A DNA stretch of 64,000 nucleotides from positions 1 through 64,000 of the forward strand of contig NZ_JAUCGR010000002.1 of NCBI RefSeq assembly GCF_030362815.1. The letters are read 5' to 3'. This document shows positions 46,848-55,255 of this stretch, piece by piece. The stretch comes from Cellulomonas edaphi. GTDB taxonomy: Bacteria > Actinomycetota > Actinomycetes > Actinomycetales > Cellulomonadaceae. The notes beneath the pieces were generated by a model. The model ran no database searches and was not told where the DNA came from. It saw only the letters and a program-made list of their open reading frames with translations. Both the position numbers and the translations under genes were made by a program. The number at the start of each line of letters is the position of its first letter. Within the stretch, counting starts at the first letter, position 1.

Positions 46848-49730
46848 ATGCGCCCGATGATGCGGCTCCTGGGCCGGTCGGCTGCCCGGGCGGTCGAGGA
46901 GGCGTCGCCGGACGTCCTCGAGCTGCGCGTCCACGGGGTCGCCAACACGCCGCCCGCCGCGATGCTGGGGCTCGACCCGACGCAGATCGAGCAGGTGGAC
47001 GGCGACCAGCTGGGCAGCTTCTGGGCGGCGACGCCCCGGGCGCTGGGCACCGAACGTCCCGAGGGCGATCCGCGCGTTCCGCCGCCGGGTGTGCGGCGCG
47101 AGGGGTACTCCTGGGGCGCGATGGCCCGGCTGTCCACGGTGCCGGCGGTGGGCAGGGCCAGCGGCCTCGTCGCAGGCGTCATCCGCGCCCTGTGGGTGCT
47201 GATCATCCCGTTCGGCCTGGCGAACGTCGCCTACTGGAGCCGCGACGCCGACGAGCCGTCGGGGATCCGCCGTCCGTCGGCGGCGGGCGGGCTCGTGCGG
47301 ATGTTCGGGCTCGTCCTCACCCTGCTGTGGGTCGCGACGGCGGCGACGGTGGCGCTCGGGATCGTGGGTGCGCAGTGCTACGGGCCCCGCACCACGCTCG
47401 ACGTCGCGGTGCCCGGCGGCGTGGCGAGCGTCGACTACGTCCAGACCTGCACGGCGCTGCCCGACCAGCTCGACTCGTGGGCCCGCTGGTCGTCGGGCTC
47501 GCGCACGGCCGTGCTCGCGGTGCTGGCCGCGGCGGCGGTGCTCACCCTCGCCGCCGTCGGGTCCACGGGGAGGCTGCGCTACGAGCGCCGGATGTCCGGC
47601 ACCAAGTCGCGCGGCAGGGCGCCGGGGACAGCCCTCGACGCGGGCAAGCCGTGGCCCATGCTGGCGCGGCCGGGCTTCTGGACGCACTCGCAGCGCTCCT
47701 CCGTGCTCTGGTACCAGCACCTGGCGGCGTCGTTCGCGCTGCTCGCGGTGCTGCTCGCGTGGCACTTCCTGTACCGCGGCGAGCCGCAGTGCTGGCAGGC
47801 GACCGGCATGGGCGCGCGCGGCTGCCTCGGGTCCGACGTGTGGGCCGCGGCCGGCAACCAGGGCTGGGCCGCGATGATCGGCCTCGGCATCCTGCTGCTC
47901 GTGGTCGTAGCGTGGCGGGTCGCGCGCCTGCGCCTCGACCCGTTGCCGCACGGCAGCGTGGCCACCGACGCGGTGCCGGACCGCGCGGTGTCCCGAGCCA
48001 CGGACGCGGCCCTGTTCCTCGTCGGCGTCGCGCTGTTCGGCTGGGCCGTCGCCACGGTGGCCACCAGCGGAGATGCGCCGCTGCGCCCCGCGGACGCGTC
48101 GGCCGTGCCGTTCCTGGGCCTGGCAGCGGTCCCGAGCCTGCTCATCGGCCTCATGGTGGTGCTGTGCGTCGTCGCGGTCGGCCTGCGGGCGCGGCTGTGG
48201 GCCGGCATCTGGGTGCCCGCGGTGGTCCTCTCGGTCGGCGGAGCGGTGATCGCCCTGCTGTGGCCCGACGGGGCCGGCGGGGTCGTGACGCGGTCGGTGG
48301 TGGCCGTCGCGTTCGTCGGCCTTCTCGTCGTCGCGGTGCGTGCCAACGTGCGGCACCCCTCGCGAGCGCGCGAGGGCTGGGCCGGCCGGGGTCCGTTCGT
48401 GCTGCTCGCCACCGCCGCCGGCGTCGCGATGGTGCTGAGCGCGGCCACGGTCCTGGGAGTCGTCGCCTGGCTCGAGGCGCCCGGTGCCCCCGAGAACGCG
48501 ACCGCGCCGGAGCAGGTGACGGCCGCGCTCGAGGCCGTCGGGACGGCGGACCGGCTGCGGGATCCCGTCGTGGTGGACGCGGCGTCCCCCGTTCGGCTCG
48601 TGACGCCGCCGGGATACGTCGAGTTCGCGGTGATGAGCGTGGCGGTGCTGGTGGTCGGCGTGCTCCTCATGGTCGTCCTGGCGGCGCGCATGGGAGCCCT
48701 GCGCACCAAGCCGCTGCCCGTGATCCCCGGCGACAACCCGCCCCCCCGGCCCGAGAAGGGTGTGGACCAGGCCGTGCAGCGCGGGCGCCGGCACGCCGCG
48801 CTCGCGCACCGCGCCGAGCGCATCGTCGGGATCGTGGGGACCACGTTCTTCCTGGCGCTCGTCGGGACCCTGCTGCTGCCCGACCCGGACAAGGAGGTCA
48901 CGGGGTTCTGGGGCGACCTCTGGGCGCTGGGCGTCCAGTGGTCGACGAAGGCCGTGGTGCTCGTGTTCGCGCTGGTGGTCGCCAGCGTGGTGGGGGCCGG
49001 CTCGAAGAAGGCGCTGGCCAGGCCGTGGGGGCTGCTGTGGGACCTCATGTGCTTCCTGCCGCGCGCCGCGCACCCGTTCGCGCCGCCGTGCTACGCGGAG
49101 CGCGTGGTGCCCGAGCTCCGTGGGCGCATCGACACATGGCTGGGGGACGACCGCGACCCGGCGACGTTGTCCGCCTCGCGGCGTCGCGAGCTCGCCGACC
49201 GCCGCGTGGTGCTCTCGGCGCACAGCCTGGGCGGCGTGGTCGCCGTGGCCGCGCTGCTGGCCCGCTGGGACGGTCCGGCCGGTCCGTGCGACGACCGCGT
49301 CGCGCTGCTGACCTACGGCACCCAGCTGCGCGCGTACTTCGGCCGGTTCTTCCCCGAGCTGTTCGGGCCCGCGGTGCTGGGCACCACGCCCGCGGGCCGA
49401 GCCCGGCTCTGGGCTGCAGACCCCTGGACGGGCGTCGCGCCGGGCCCGGTCACCTCGGAGACGCTCACGGTGGTCGAGTCGCTGACCGCGCCCGGACCCG
49501 GGGGCGTGCCACGGACCCGCTGGCGCAGCCTCTGGCGGCGCACGGACTTCATCGGGTTCCCCGTCGACGCGTACGCCGACGACGGTGCGGGGATCGACCA
49601 CCCCGCGCAGGAGGTCGACGGCAAGGCGTACCTGCTCACGATCGCCGCCCACAGCGGCTACCCGGCCGCGCCGGAGTACCGCGCGCAGCTCGACGACCTC
49701 GTGCGGACGCTGCGCGGGAGCGGCGGCTAG
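46848..49730 (+). CDS. large integral membrane protein with split alpha/beta-hydrolase signature
   Basis: 960 residues. Near the N terminus VLELRVHGVANTPPAAML (H29) looks like the oxyanion strand and loop of an alpha/beta hydrolase. About ten or more hydrophobic segments follow between residues about 105 and 730. Then VVLSAHSLGGVVAVAALL (S793 in the nucleophile elbow, preceded by H792) and a late IAAHSGYPAAPEYR (H935) resemble the serine and histidine of the triad. Thus a lipase-like domain appears interrupted by a membrane region. I recall similar HGVxGTPP proteins in streptomycetes annotated only as integral membrane proteins; function unknown. ATG 46848 has a strong ribosome-binding site. 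The adjacent genes are unrelated. Confidence 0.85.
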   Translation: MRPMMRLLGRSAARAVEEASPDVLELRVHGVANTPPAAMLGLDPTQIEQVDGDQLGSFWAATPRALGTERPEGDPRVPPPGVRREGYSWGAMARLSTVPAVGRASGLVAGVIRALWVLIIPFGLANVAYWSRDADEPSGIRRPSAAGGLVRMFGLVLTLLWVATAATVALGIVGAQCYGPRTTLDVAVPGGVASVDYVQTCTALPDQLDSWARWSSGSRTAVLAVLAAAAVLTLAAVGSTGRLRYERRMSGTKSRGRAPGTALDAGKPWPMLARPGFWTHSQRSSVLWYQHLAASFALLAVLLAWHFLYRGEPQCWQATGMGARGCLGSDVWAAAGNQGWAAMIGLGILLLVVVAWRVARLRLDPLPHGSVATDAVPDRAVSRATDAALFLVGVALFGWAVATVATSGDAPLRPADASAVPFLGLAAVPSLLIGLMVVLCVVAVGLRARLWAGIWVPAVVLSVGGAVIALLWPDGAGGVVTRSVVAVAFVGLLVVAVRANVRHPSRAREGWAGRGPFVLLATAAGVAMVLSAATVLGVVAWLEAPGAPENATAPEQVTAALEAVGTADRLRDPVVVDAASPVRLVTPPGYVEFAVMSVAVLVVGVLLMVVLAARMGALRTKPLPVIPGDNPPPRPEKGVDQAVQRGRRHAALAHRAERIVGIVGTTFFLALVGTLLLPDPDKEVTGFWGDLWALGVQWSTKAVVLVFALVVASVVGAGSKKALARPWGLLWDLMCFLPRAAHPFAPPCYAERVVPELRGRIDTWLGDDRDPATLSASRRRELADRRVVLSAHSLGGVVAVAALLARWDGPAGPCDDRVALLTYGTQLRAYFGRFFPELFGPAVLGTTPAGRARLWAADPWTGVAPGPVTSETLTVVESLTAPGPGGVPRTRWRSLWRRTDFIGFPVDAYADDGAGIDHPAQEVDGKAYLLTIAAHSGYPAAPEYRAQLDDLVRTLRGSGG

Positions 49731-49736
49731 CGGGCC

Positions 49737-49742
49737 TATCCT
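49737..49742 (+). promoter_or_regulatory. -10 element of the MFS gene (leaderless)
   Basis: TATCCT, 6 nt before the ATG at 49749. Confidence 0.5.
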
Positions 49743-49748
49743 CGGCGC

Positions 49749-51059
49749 ATGGCACCGAGCGCGCAGGTCGACGTGGCCGAGGCGCGCGGCGGGTTCCACC
49801 GGGACCGGCTGACCTTCACGTTCTACGGCAGCTTCGTGGTGTGGGGCTGGGTGCTGTACAGCTTCAACCCGAGCGTGACGCTGCTCGCCGACGACTTCGA
49901 CATCTCGCTCGCGCAGGCCGGCCTGCACGGCACCGCGATGGCCGCGGGCGGCATCGTCGCCGCGTTCGCCGCGCCCCGGCTGGTGCGGCGGTACGGGCGG
50001 CGCGCCGCGCTGTTCGTCGCGCTGGGGGCGGTGATCGCGGGCGTGCTGGCGCTGGTCGCCGCTCCCGACCTGGCCGCAAGCCTGTCCGCGGTGCTGGTGC
50101 TCGCGCTGGGCGGCAACCTCGCGATCAGCGCGTCGCAGCCGGGTCTGGCCCTGCACCACGGCCCGGCCGCGTCCGCCGCGGTCACGGAGGCGAACGGCGC
50201 GGGGTCCTCGATCGGGCTCGTCGGGCCGCTCGCGGTCGGCGCCTGCGTCGCGCTGGGCTGGGGGTGGCGACCTGCGGTGGCGGTGGCGATCCTCCTCGCC
50301 GCGGTCACCGCGGTGCTCGTCGGGCGCGTACCAGTGGGGGGCGCGATGAGCCCGCCCGCGCGCCGTGCGCCGCGTGCGTCGCGCGGGCTGCGGGCGCGCA
50401 GCACGGCCCCGGAACCGGCGGCTGTGGTCACGTCGGTCGAAGCGCTCGCCCTCGTCGGGATCGACGAGCACCCGTCGTCCGACGCGCGTGCGGCCCTGAA
50501 CCGGCTGCCGGCCTGGTGCTTCCTGGCGTGCGTCGTCGCGGCGGTCGCGCTCGAGATGACGACCACGTACTGGGCCACCGACCTGGTGCGGGACCAGACG
50601 GGGGCGCAGGCGGGCATCGCGACCGCGACGACGGCCGGGCTGGTGGCGGGAATGTCGGCGATCCGCTTCGTCATGGGCCCCATCTCGCTCCGGGTGCCGC
50701 CCGCGCTCATCCTCGCGGGCGGGTTCGTGGTGTCCGTCGTCGGCTGGGCGATCCTGTGGACCGCGTCGTCCGCCGCCGTGGCGATCGGCGGGCTCGTCGT
50801 CGCCGGGCTCGGGTACGGCGTCCAGTACCCCATGTCGATCACGCTGCTCATCGCGACGGCACCGGCTGCGGGGGACTCCGCCCAGGCGCGCGCCACGCTC
50901 GCGGGCGGGATCGCGGTGGGGATCGCGCCCTTCGCGCTCGGGGCGCTCGCCGACGCGGTCGGCATCCACGCGGCGTTCGCGGTCGTCCCGGTCGCCGCGG
51001 TGCTCGGCTGCGTCGCCGCGGCCGTCGGGGGTCGCCTGACGCGCACCGGGCGCTCCTGA
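49749..51059 (+). CDS. major facilitator superfamily transporter
   Basis: 436 residues with about 12 hydrophobic segments in two halves. The loop between helices 2 and 3 has the MFS signature (APRLVRRYGRRAALFVALG). The central cytoplasmic loop (about 200-245) is Arg/Ala/Pro-rich. It would move a small solute across the membrane; nothing identifies the substrate. It has its own leaderless promoter after the membrane hydrolase gene, and is followed 20 bases later by a methyltransferase gene. Confidence 0.88.
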   Translation: MAPSAQVDVAEARGGFHRDRLTFTFYGSFVVWGWVLYSFNPSVTLLADDFDISLAQAGLHGTAMAAGGIVAAFAAPRLVRRYGRRAALFVALGAVIAGVLALVAAPDLAASLSAVLVLALGGNLAISASQPGLALHHGPAASAAVTEANGAGSSIGLVGPLAVGACVALGWGWRPAVAVAILLAAVTAVLVGRVPVGGAMSPPARRAPRASRGLRARSTAPEPAAVVTSVEALALVGIDEHPSSDARAALNRLPAWCFLACVVAAVALEMTTTYWATDLVRDQTGAQAGIATATTAGLVAGMSAIRFVMGPISLRVPPALILAGGFVVSVVGWAILWTASSAAVAIGGLVVAGLGYGVQYPMSITLLIATAPAAGDSAQARATLAGGIAVGIAPFALGALADAVGIHAAFAVVPVAAVLGCVAAAVGGRLTRTGRS

Positions 51060-51079
51060 CGCCTGGGAGAATCACCGTC

Positions 51080-51901
51080 GTGATCGAGCACATCGACGAC
51101 CCCCGGGACCCACGGCTCAGCGACTACTTCGACCTGACCGACGTCCGCCTTCGCCGGTCCCGGGAGGCCGCCGAGGGCCTCTACATGGCCGAGAGCTCGA
51201 AGGTCATCGAGCGCGCGCTCGACCTCGGTCACCAGCCGCGCTCGCTGCTGACCACTGAGCGGTGGCTGCCGACCTTCGACGGCCTGATCGCGCGGGCCGA
51301 GCACAGGTTCGGGCCGATCCCGGTCTACGTGGGTGACTCGGAGATGGTCGAGCAGCTCACGGGGTTCAACCTGCATCGCGGCGCGCTCGCGGCCATGCAC
51401 CGGCCGCCCCTGCCCTCCATGACCGAGCTCGTCTCGACCGCCCGGCGCATCGCGGTGCTCGACGGCCTCGTCGACCACACCAACGTGGGCGCGCTGTTCC
51501 GCAGCGCAGCGGCGCTCGGCATCGACGCCATCGTCCTGTCCCCGGACTGCGCGGACCCGCTGTACCGGCGCTCCGTGCGGGTCTCCATGGGCGCCGCGCT
51601 CACGCTGCCCTACACGCGGGCCACGGTGTGGGCCGACGACCTGCAGGCGTTGCGGGCCGAGGGCTTCACGCTCGCCGCACTGGCGCTGTCCGACGACTCG
51701 GTGGACCTGGCCGACTTCGCCGCGGCGCTGCCCGACCGGGTGGCGTGGATGCTGGGGTCGGAGGGTCACGGGCTCTCGAAGACCGCCCTGGCCGCCGCCG
51801 ACGTCGTGGTGCGGATCCCGATGCAGCGGGGGATCGACTCCCTCAACGTCGCCGCGGCGAGCGCCGTGGCGTTCTGGGCGTCGCGGGCGGCGACCGCCTG
51901 A
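51080..51901 (+). CDS. TrmH/SpoU family RNA 2'-O-methyltransferase
   Basis: 273 residues from GTG 51080. An N-terminal substrate-binding domain (EAAEGLYMAESSKVIERAL) is followed by the SPOUT domain with its three motifs: DHTNVGALFRSAAALGID (about 133), WMLGSEGHGLS (about 228) and IPMQRGIDSLNVAAASAV (about 250). These bind SAM in a knotted fold. Members methylate ribose in rRNA or tRNA; the target here is not predictable. A GGGAGA sits upstream of the GTG. Confidence 0.92.
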   Translation: MIEHIDDPRDPRLSDYFDLTDVRLRRSREAAEGLYMAESSKVIERALDLGHQPRSLLTTERWLPTFDGLIARAEHRFGPIPVYVGDSEMVEQLTGFNLHRGALAAMHRPPLPSMTELVSTARRIAVLDGLVDHTNVGALFRSAAALGIDAIVLSPDCADPLYRRSVRVSMGAALTLPYTRATVWADDLQALRAEGFTLAALALSDDSVDLADFAAALPDRVAWMLGSEGHGLSKTALAAADVVVRIPMQRGIDSLNVAAASAVAFWASRAATA

Positions 51902-51916
51902 CTCGTCGTCGACGCC

Positions 51917-52243
51917 CTACGCGTCCGTGAAGAGGCACGTGATGACGAACCGGATCGGCTTGTCGAAGGTGTAGGTGCGGTCGCCCTCGTTGGCGTCGCC
52001 GAGCTCGCTCACGAAGTAGGTCTTGCCGGTCTTGATGACGACGAAGGCGACCGGCGACGGCTTGGTGTAGGTCTTCAGGCCGTGCTTGTAGACGACCTTG
52101 CTGCAGTCGTAGACGCCGCCGTACTCCCAGGTCGTCGGATCGGCCCTCGGATCAAGCGGGCACGCGAGCGCGGCACCGGCGGAGCCGAGCAGCAGGGCGC
52201 CGGCGAGGCCGGCGGTGGCGAGCGGACGGCGCAGACGAGACAT
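51917..52243 (-). CDS. small secreted protein, function unknown
   Basis: 108 residues. A clear signal peptide: RRP then the hydrophobic LATAGLAGALLLGSAGAALA, with probable cleavage after ALA, leaving CPLDPRADP as mature N-terminus. The site does not fit a lipobox. The mature part is about 80 residues with three cysteines (two of them far apart in YDCSKVV and ITCLF), tyrosine/lysine-rich and beta-strand-like. A GGGGGTTCCGAG stretch precedes ATG 52243. I recognise no family. Confidence 0.8.
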   Translation of the reverse strand: MSRLRRPLATAGLAGALLLGSAGAALACPLDPRADPTTWEYGGVYDCSKVVYKHGLKTYTKPSPVAFVVIKTGKTYFVSELGDANEGDRTYTFDKPIRFVITCLFTDA

Positions 52244-52385
52244 CTCGGAACCCCCTGGACGAGAAGACGGGCACCGCGCGTCGCGATGTCCGGAATGTCC
52301 ATGCTAGGGGCCGGGTGGGAGCGGCGAGAAGGACGACGAGCGCGCGATCTCGGTTTCACCCGGAGAGCGCGGCGGGCGGCGACCG
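52244..52385. other. intergenic, promoter of the secreted-protein gene
   Basis: TAGCAT on the minus strand at 52301-52306 is a possible -10 with a 57-nt leader. Nothing else is seen. Confidence 0.35.
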
Positions 52386-52952
52386 CTAGCCGATCGCGAG
52401 CCCGTCGACGACCTCGACGCCGGGCATCGCGGCGAGCAGCGCGCCCGGCAGGGCGATCTTCGAGTGCCGCACACCGCTGCCGATGACCACGAGCCCTCCC
52501 GCGTCCGGGTCGTCGACCGTGACCCGCGCGTCGAGCAGCAGGCGGTAGTCGTCAGGCAGCCCGATGGGCGTGATGCCGCCGTACTCCATGCCCGACTCGA
52601 CCGTCGCCCGGTCCATGGGCAGGAAGGAGCACTTGCGCACGTCGAGGAGCCGCTTGACGGTCGAGTTCACGTCCGCTCGCGTGGTCGCCCGGACCAGTGC
52701 GGCGGCGACGCGCTCCGTCCCTTCGCGGCGGCCGGCGACGAGCACGCAGTTCACCGACGCCGACGGCGGCAGCTCGAACGCCTCCGTGAGCGCGGCGGTG
52801 TCGGCCAGCTCGGGGTCGATCTGCGCCACGAGCACCTCGTGCGCCACGCGGGGCTCGTGCTCCGCCCAGGCGGTCAGCGCCGCGGCCGTGCTCGGCGCCA
52901 CGAGGTCGAGGTGGTCGAGCGCTCTCGCCCAGGTCAGGGTGCCGATCGTCAT
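52386..52952 (-). CDS. YbaK/EbsC family aminoacyl-tRNA deacylase
   Basis: 188 residues. YbaK/ProX features are visible: the conserved lysine region NSTVKRLLDVRKCSFLPMD (about 96-114) and GMEYGGITPIGLPDDYRLLLD, then GSGVRHSKIALPG. Such proteins hydrolyse mischarged aminoacyl-tRNAs (for example Cys- or Ala-tRNA-Pro). This one has a longer N-terminal helical part than YbaK, so specificity is open. ATG 52952 lies 7 nt after TAACCT, indicating leaderless transcription. Confidence 0.88.
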   Translation of the reverse strand: MTIGTLTWARALDHLDLVAPSTAAALTAWAEHEPRVAHEVLVAQIDPELADTAALTEAFELPPSASVNCVLVAGRREGTERVAAALVRATTRADVNSTVKRLLDVRKCSFLPMDRATVESGMEYGGITPIGLPDDYRLLLDARVTVDDPDAGGLVVIGSGVRHSKIALPGALLAAMPGVEVVDGLAIG

Positions 52953-52959
52953 GCCCGGC

Positions 52960-52965
52960 AGGTTA
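52960..52965 (-). promoter_or_regulatory. -10 element of the deacylase gene (leaderless)
   Basis: TAACCT on the minus strand, 7 nt before the ATG at 52952; it overlaps the stop of the PEBP gene. Confidence 0.5.
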
Positions 52966-53505
52966 CCCAGCGTTCTGGTAGGTCGGCACGATCAGGGCGC
53001 GCGCGACGGTGTGGAACACGACGGCCGTGTTGGCCGCTCCGGGCATCACGTCCTTGCTCAGCCCGAGCGAGGGGACCGACAGGGCGTGCACGGCGAAGAA
53101 GTAGCGGTGCGCCTGGTCCCGCGGCGGCGGCGCGGCGCCCTTGTAGACGCTCTCGCCGTCGTCGCCGCGCAGCATGAACGAGCCGGCGGGCAGGGTGCCT
53201 CCCGGCGAGCCGGCTCCGCGCTCGAGCGACGTCGCGTCGCGAGGCAGGTCGACGACCGTCCAGTGCCACCAGCCGGACGGGCCCGGGGCGTCGGGGTCGA
53301 AGCAGGTGACCCAGAACGACCGTGTCTCCTCGGGGAAGCCGGACCAGCTCAGGTGGGGGCTGAGGTTCGAGCCTCGGTCGGTGTTGGTGTGCTCGTCGGG
53401 CAGGGCCATGCCGTCGGCGATGTCGTCGCTCGTGACCTGGAAGCCCGGCACGGGGGGCAGCAGGTCGTACGGGTGCGGGGCGGGGGGCCGGGTGATCGAG
53501 GTCAT
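52963..53505 (-). CDS. YbhB/YbcL family (PEBP, Raf-kinase-inhibitor-like) protein
   Basis: 180 residues. PEBP signature DPDAPGPSGWWHWTVVDLP (about 70-88) and SPHLSWSGFPEETRSFWVTC are intact, as are the histidines and aspartates of the anion pocket and the final YFFAVHAL. Bacterial members are cytosolic and of unclear function; the name refers to eukaryotic relatives. Probably transcribed with the deacylase gene that begins 10 bases downstream. Confidence 0.92.
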   Translation of the reverse strand: MTSITRPPAPHPYDLLPPVPGFQVTSDDIADGMALPDEHTNTDRGSNLSPHLSWSGFPEETRSFWVTCFDPDAPGPSGWWHWTVVDLPRDATSLERGAGSPGGTLPAGSFMLRGDDGESVYKGAAPPPRDQAHRYFFAVHALSVPSLGLSKDVMPGAANTAVVFHTVARALIVPTYQNAG

Positions 53506-53524
53506 CCGGTCATCCTGGTGCGGG

Positions 53525-54166
53525 TCAGGCGCGAGTGCGCGGCGAGTCGCTCAGCAGGGCGCGGACGGGCAGGAGCCGGTCGATGACGACCAGCACGAGG
53601 CCGAGCACGAAGAAGCCGACGCCGTACAGCAGGACGTTGACCAGCAGGCCGTCGTAGCCGATCTCGGAGACGTCGACGAACGGGTACGGGTAGGCGCTGG
53701 CGGGGGAGGCCAGGCCGCGCACGGTGGCGAACGCGCAGTACGCGACGGGGTACAGCAGCCACCAGGCAGCGTGCAAGACGCGCAGGCGCCGGTGCGGGAC
53801 CATCAGCACGAAGTGCACGAACGCGGCGACGGGCGTCAGGCGGTGCACGATCTCGGCCTTGGTCATCCCCAGCGCGACGACCTCCTCTCCCGGCGGAGCG
53901 GGGTCGAGGATGAGGTAGGCCACCAGCCCGGTGATGAGGATGAACAAGGTCACGGCGCCGACGAGCCACGGCGGCGGTCCGGCCCGTCGAGCCAGGGCGG
54001 CGACACCTGCCCAGGTCATCACCAGCGCGAGGAGCAGGTTGGACTGGTTGGTGAAGTACACGTAGTCGGTGAGCTCGAAGTGCGGTCCCGTGCTCGGCGC
54101 CCAGAACAGGGCGACGAAGGTGATGGCGGCGAGCGCCAGCCGGTAGGTCCCGACCGCGATCCTCAT
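53525..54166 (-). CDS. Pr6Pr-like six-helix membrane protein
   Basis: 213 residues from ATG 54166, with GAGGAG 6 nt upstream. Six membrane helices. FTNQSNLLLALVMTWAGVA, then IVHRLTPVAAFVHFVLM and YPYPFVDVSEIGYDGLLVN match the Pr6Pr/FAR-17a-related family common in actinobacteria. Function unknown. A longer frame running to 55150 is a shadow of the imuA' gene and is rejected. Divergent from the mutasome operon. Confidence 0.85.
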   Translation of the reverse strand: MRIAVGTYRLALAAITFVALFWAPSTGPHFELTDYVYFTNQSNLLLALVMTWAGVAALARRAGPPPWLVGAVTLFILITGLVAYLILDPAPPGEEVVALGMTKAEIVHRLTPVAAFVHFVLMVPHRRLRVLHAAWWLLYPVAYCAFATVRGLASPASAYPYPFVDVSEIGYDGLLVNVLLYGVGFFVLGLVLVVIDRLLPVRALLSDSPRTRA

Positions 54167-54267
54167 GCGTGCTCCTCGTCTCGTGCGCCGCGTCGCTGCG
54201 GCCTGCGCGAACGTATCCGAGGCCCGCTCCGGGGGCCATCGGCGCGCCGGTGAGCCCCTGGCGCAGA

Positions 54268-54296
54268 TTGACATCGAGGTCGTGTGGGCGTGTACT
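54268..54296 (+). promoter_or_regulatory. promoter of the imuA'-imuB-dnaE2 operon
   Basis: A perfect -35 TTGACA (54268-54273) is followed by 17 bases and TGTACT (54291-54296) as -10. The start of transcription would fall at about 54303, directly at the LexA box. The only promoter in the window with a consensus -35. Confidence 0.7.
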
Positions 54297-54303
54297 GACA
54301 TAC

Positions 54304-54319
54304 TCGAACAAGTGTTCGA
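54304..54319. promoter_or_regulatory. LexA (SOS) box
   Basis: TCGAAC-AAGT-GTTCGA matches the actinobacterial/Gram-positive SOS box CGAAC-N4-GTTCG with perfect extended arms. It overlaps the predicted transcription start of the mutasome operon and lies 66 nt before the first start codon. Confidence 0.92.
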
Positions 54320-54385
54320 CGAGGCGTCGGAATTGCCACGAATGCGCTGGTCAGAGCGCTGCTTGCGGAGAAGGGAGGTGGCGGC

Positions 54386-55255
54386 ATGCCCACCAGCACG
54401 ATGAGCAGGGAGGACCGTGCCGCCCGTGCTCGAGCGGTCCTGGCGCACGCCGAGCTGCGCACCGGAGCGCGGAGCGTGCTGCGCCCGGCCGAAGGCCACC
54501 CGGTGGCCGGTGAGCGTGCGCTCGCCGCAGCCCCGGCACCTGTACCTGCACCTGCACCTGCACCTGTGTCTGCACCGGCACCTTTGGCGGCGCCGGCCGC
54601 GGTCCCGGTGGTGCGGGGGACCGCGCTGATCACCTCCGAACGCCCGGCGCTGCCCGTACCCCACCAGCTCGCCGAGGTGCTGCCGGACGGGCTGCGTCGC
54701 GGGGGGACGACGGCGGTGCTCGGCTCCACCTCGCTCGTGCTGACGCTGCTGGCCCACGCGTGCGCGGGCGGCGCGTGGGCCGCGGTGGTCGGGCAGCCGA
54801 CCGTCGGGCTGCTGGCCGCCTCGCAGGCGGGCGTCGCCCTCGACCGGCTGGCACTGGTCCCGCGGCCCGGGGCGGACGCCGCCCTCGTGCTCGCCGCCCT
54901 CGTCGACGGGCTCGACGTGGTGGTGGTCGGTCCGGACGTCGCGCTCGGCGAGGCCGACCGTCGCCGCCTGTCGGCCCGGGCGCGTGAGCGCGGGGCCGTG
55001 CTGATGCCCACGGTCGCGTGGCCCGGAGCGAGCGCGGTGCTGACCGTGGAGCAGGCGCGCTGGACGGGCGTCGGGACGGGGGACGGCCGGCTGCGCACCC
55101 ACAGCCTGCGCGTCGCCCGGACGGGGCGCGGGAGCGCCGCCGTGCCGCACGTCGTCGAGGTGACCCTCCCGCTCGGGTCGAGCGCGCCCGAGCAGGTGCC
55201 GGTGGAGGGCTCGGCGGAGCCAGCCGTGGAACCCGCGTTGCGGCTGGTCGGATGA
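54386..55255 (+). CDS. imuA': ImuA'-like mutasome protein
   Basis: 289 residues. The N-terminal 80 are basic and then Pro/Ala-rich (an APAPVPAP spacer). The rest is a RecA-like core (GGTTAVLGSTSLVLTLLAHA, then WAAVVGQPTVGLLAASQAGV), but the P-loop lysine is missing, as in ImuA' proteins. In mycobacteria ImuA' and ImuB work with DnaE2 in damage-induced mutagenesis. Assignment rests on position directly before imuB and dnaE2 plus this degenerate fold. GGGAGGTG precedes ATG 54386 and a LexA box controls it. Confidence 0.85.
   Translation: MPTSTMSREDRAARARAVLAHAELRTGARSVLRPAEGHPVAGERALAAAPAPVPAPAPAPVSAPAPLAAPAAVPVVRGTALITSERPALPVPHQLAEVLPDGLRRGGTTAVLGSTSLVLTLLAHACAGGAWAAVVGQPTVGLLAASQAGVALDRLALVPRPGADAALVLAALVDGLDVVVVGPDVALGEADRRRLSARARERGAVLMPTVAWPGASAVLTVEQARWTGVGTGDGRLRTHSLRVARTGRGSAAVPHVVEVTLPLGSSAPEQVPVEGSAEPAVEPALRLVG
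54537..54578 (+). repeat. hexanucleotide (CACCTG) repeat in imuA'
   Basis: Seven hexamers: four exact CACCTG, plus variants TACCTG, TGTCTG and CACCGG. They encode the APAPAPAPVSAPAP spacer. Length change would keep the reading frame. Confidence 0.85.

Noticed and set aside
46605-50969. A 1454-codon open frame on the minus strand, and similar very long antisense frames at 79-1920, 1110-2711 and 2531-5119.
   Set aside because: They are opposite well-recognised genes, have Arg/His/Gly/Ala-rich translations without any domain, and arise because stop codons are rare in antisense frames of GC-rich genes.
53525-55150. A 541-codon frame that would extend the Pr6Pr-like protein across the mutasome promoter and imuA'.
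   Set aside because: Its upstream part is antisense to imuA' and runs through the LexA box; ATG 54166 has a proper ribosome-binding site and matches the family N-terminus.
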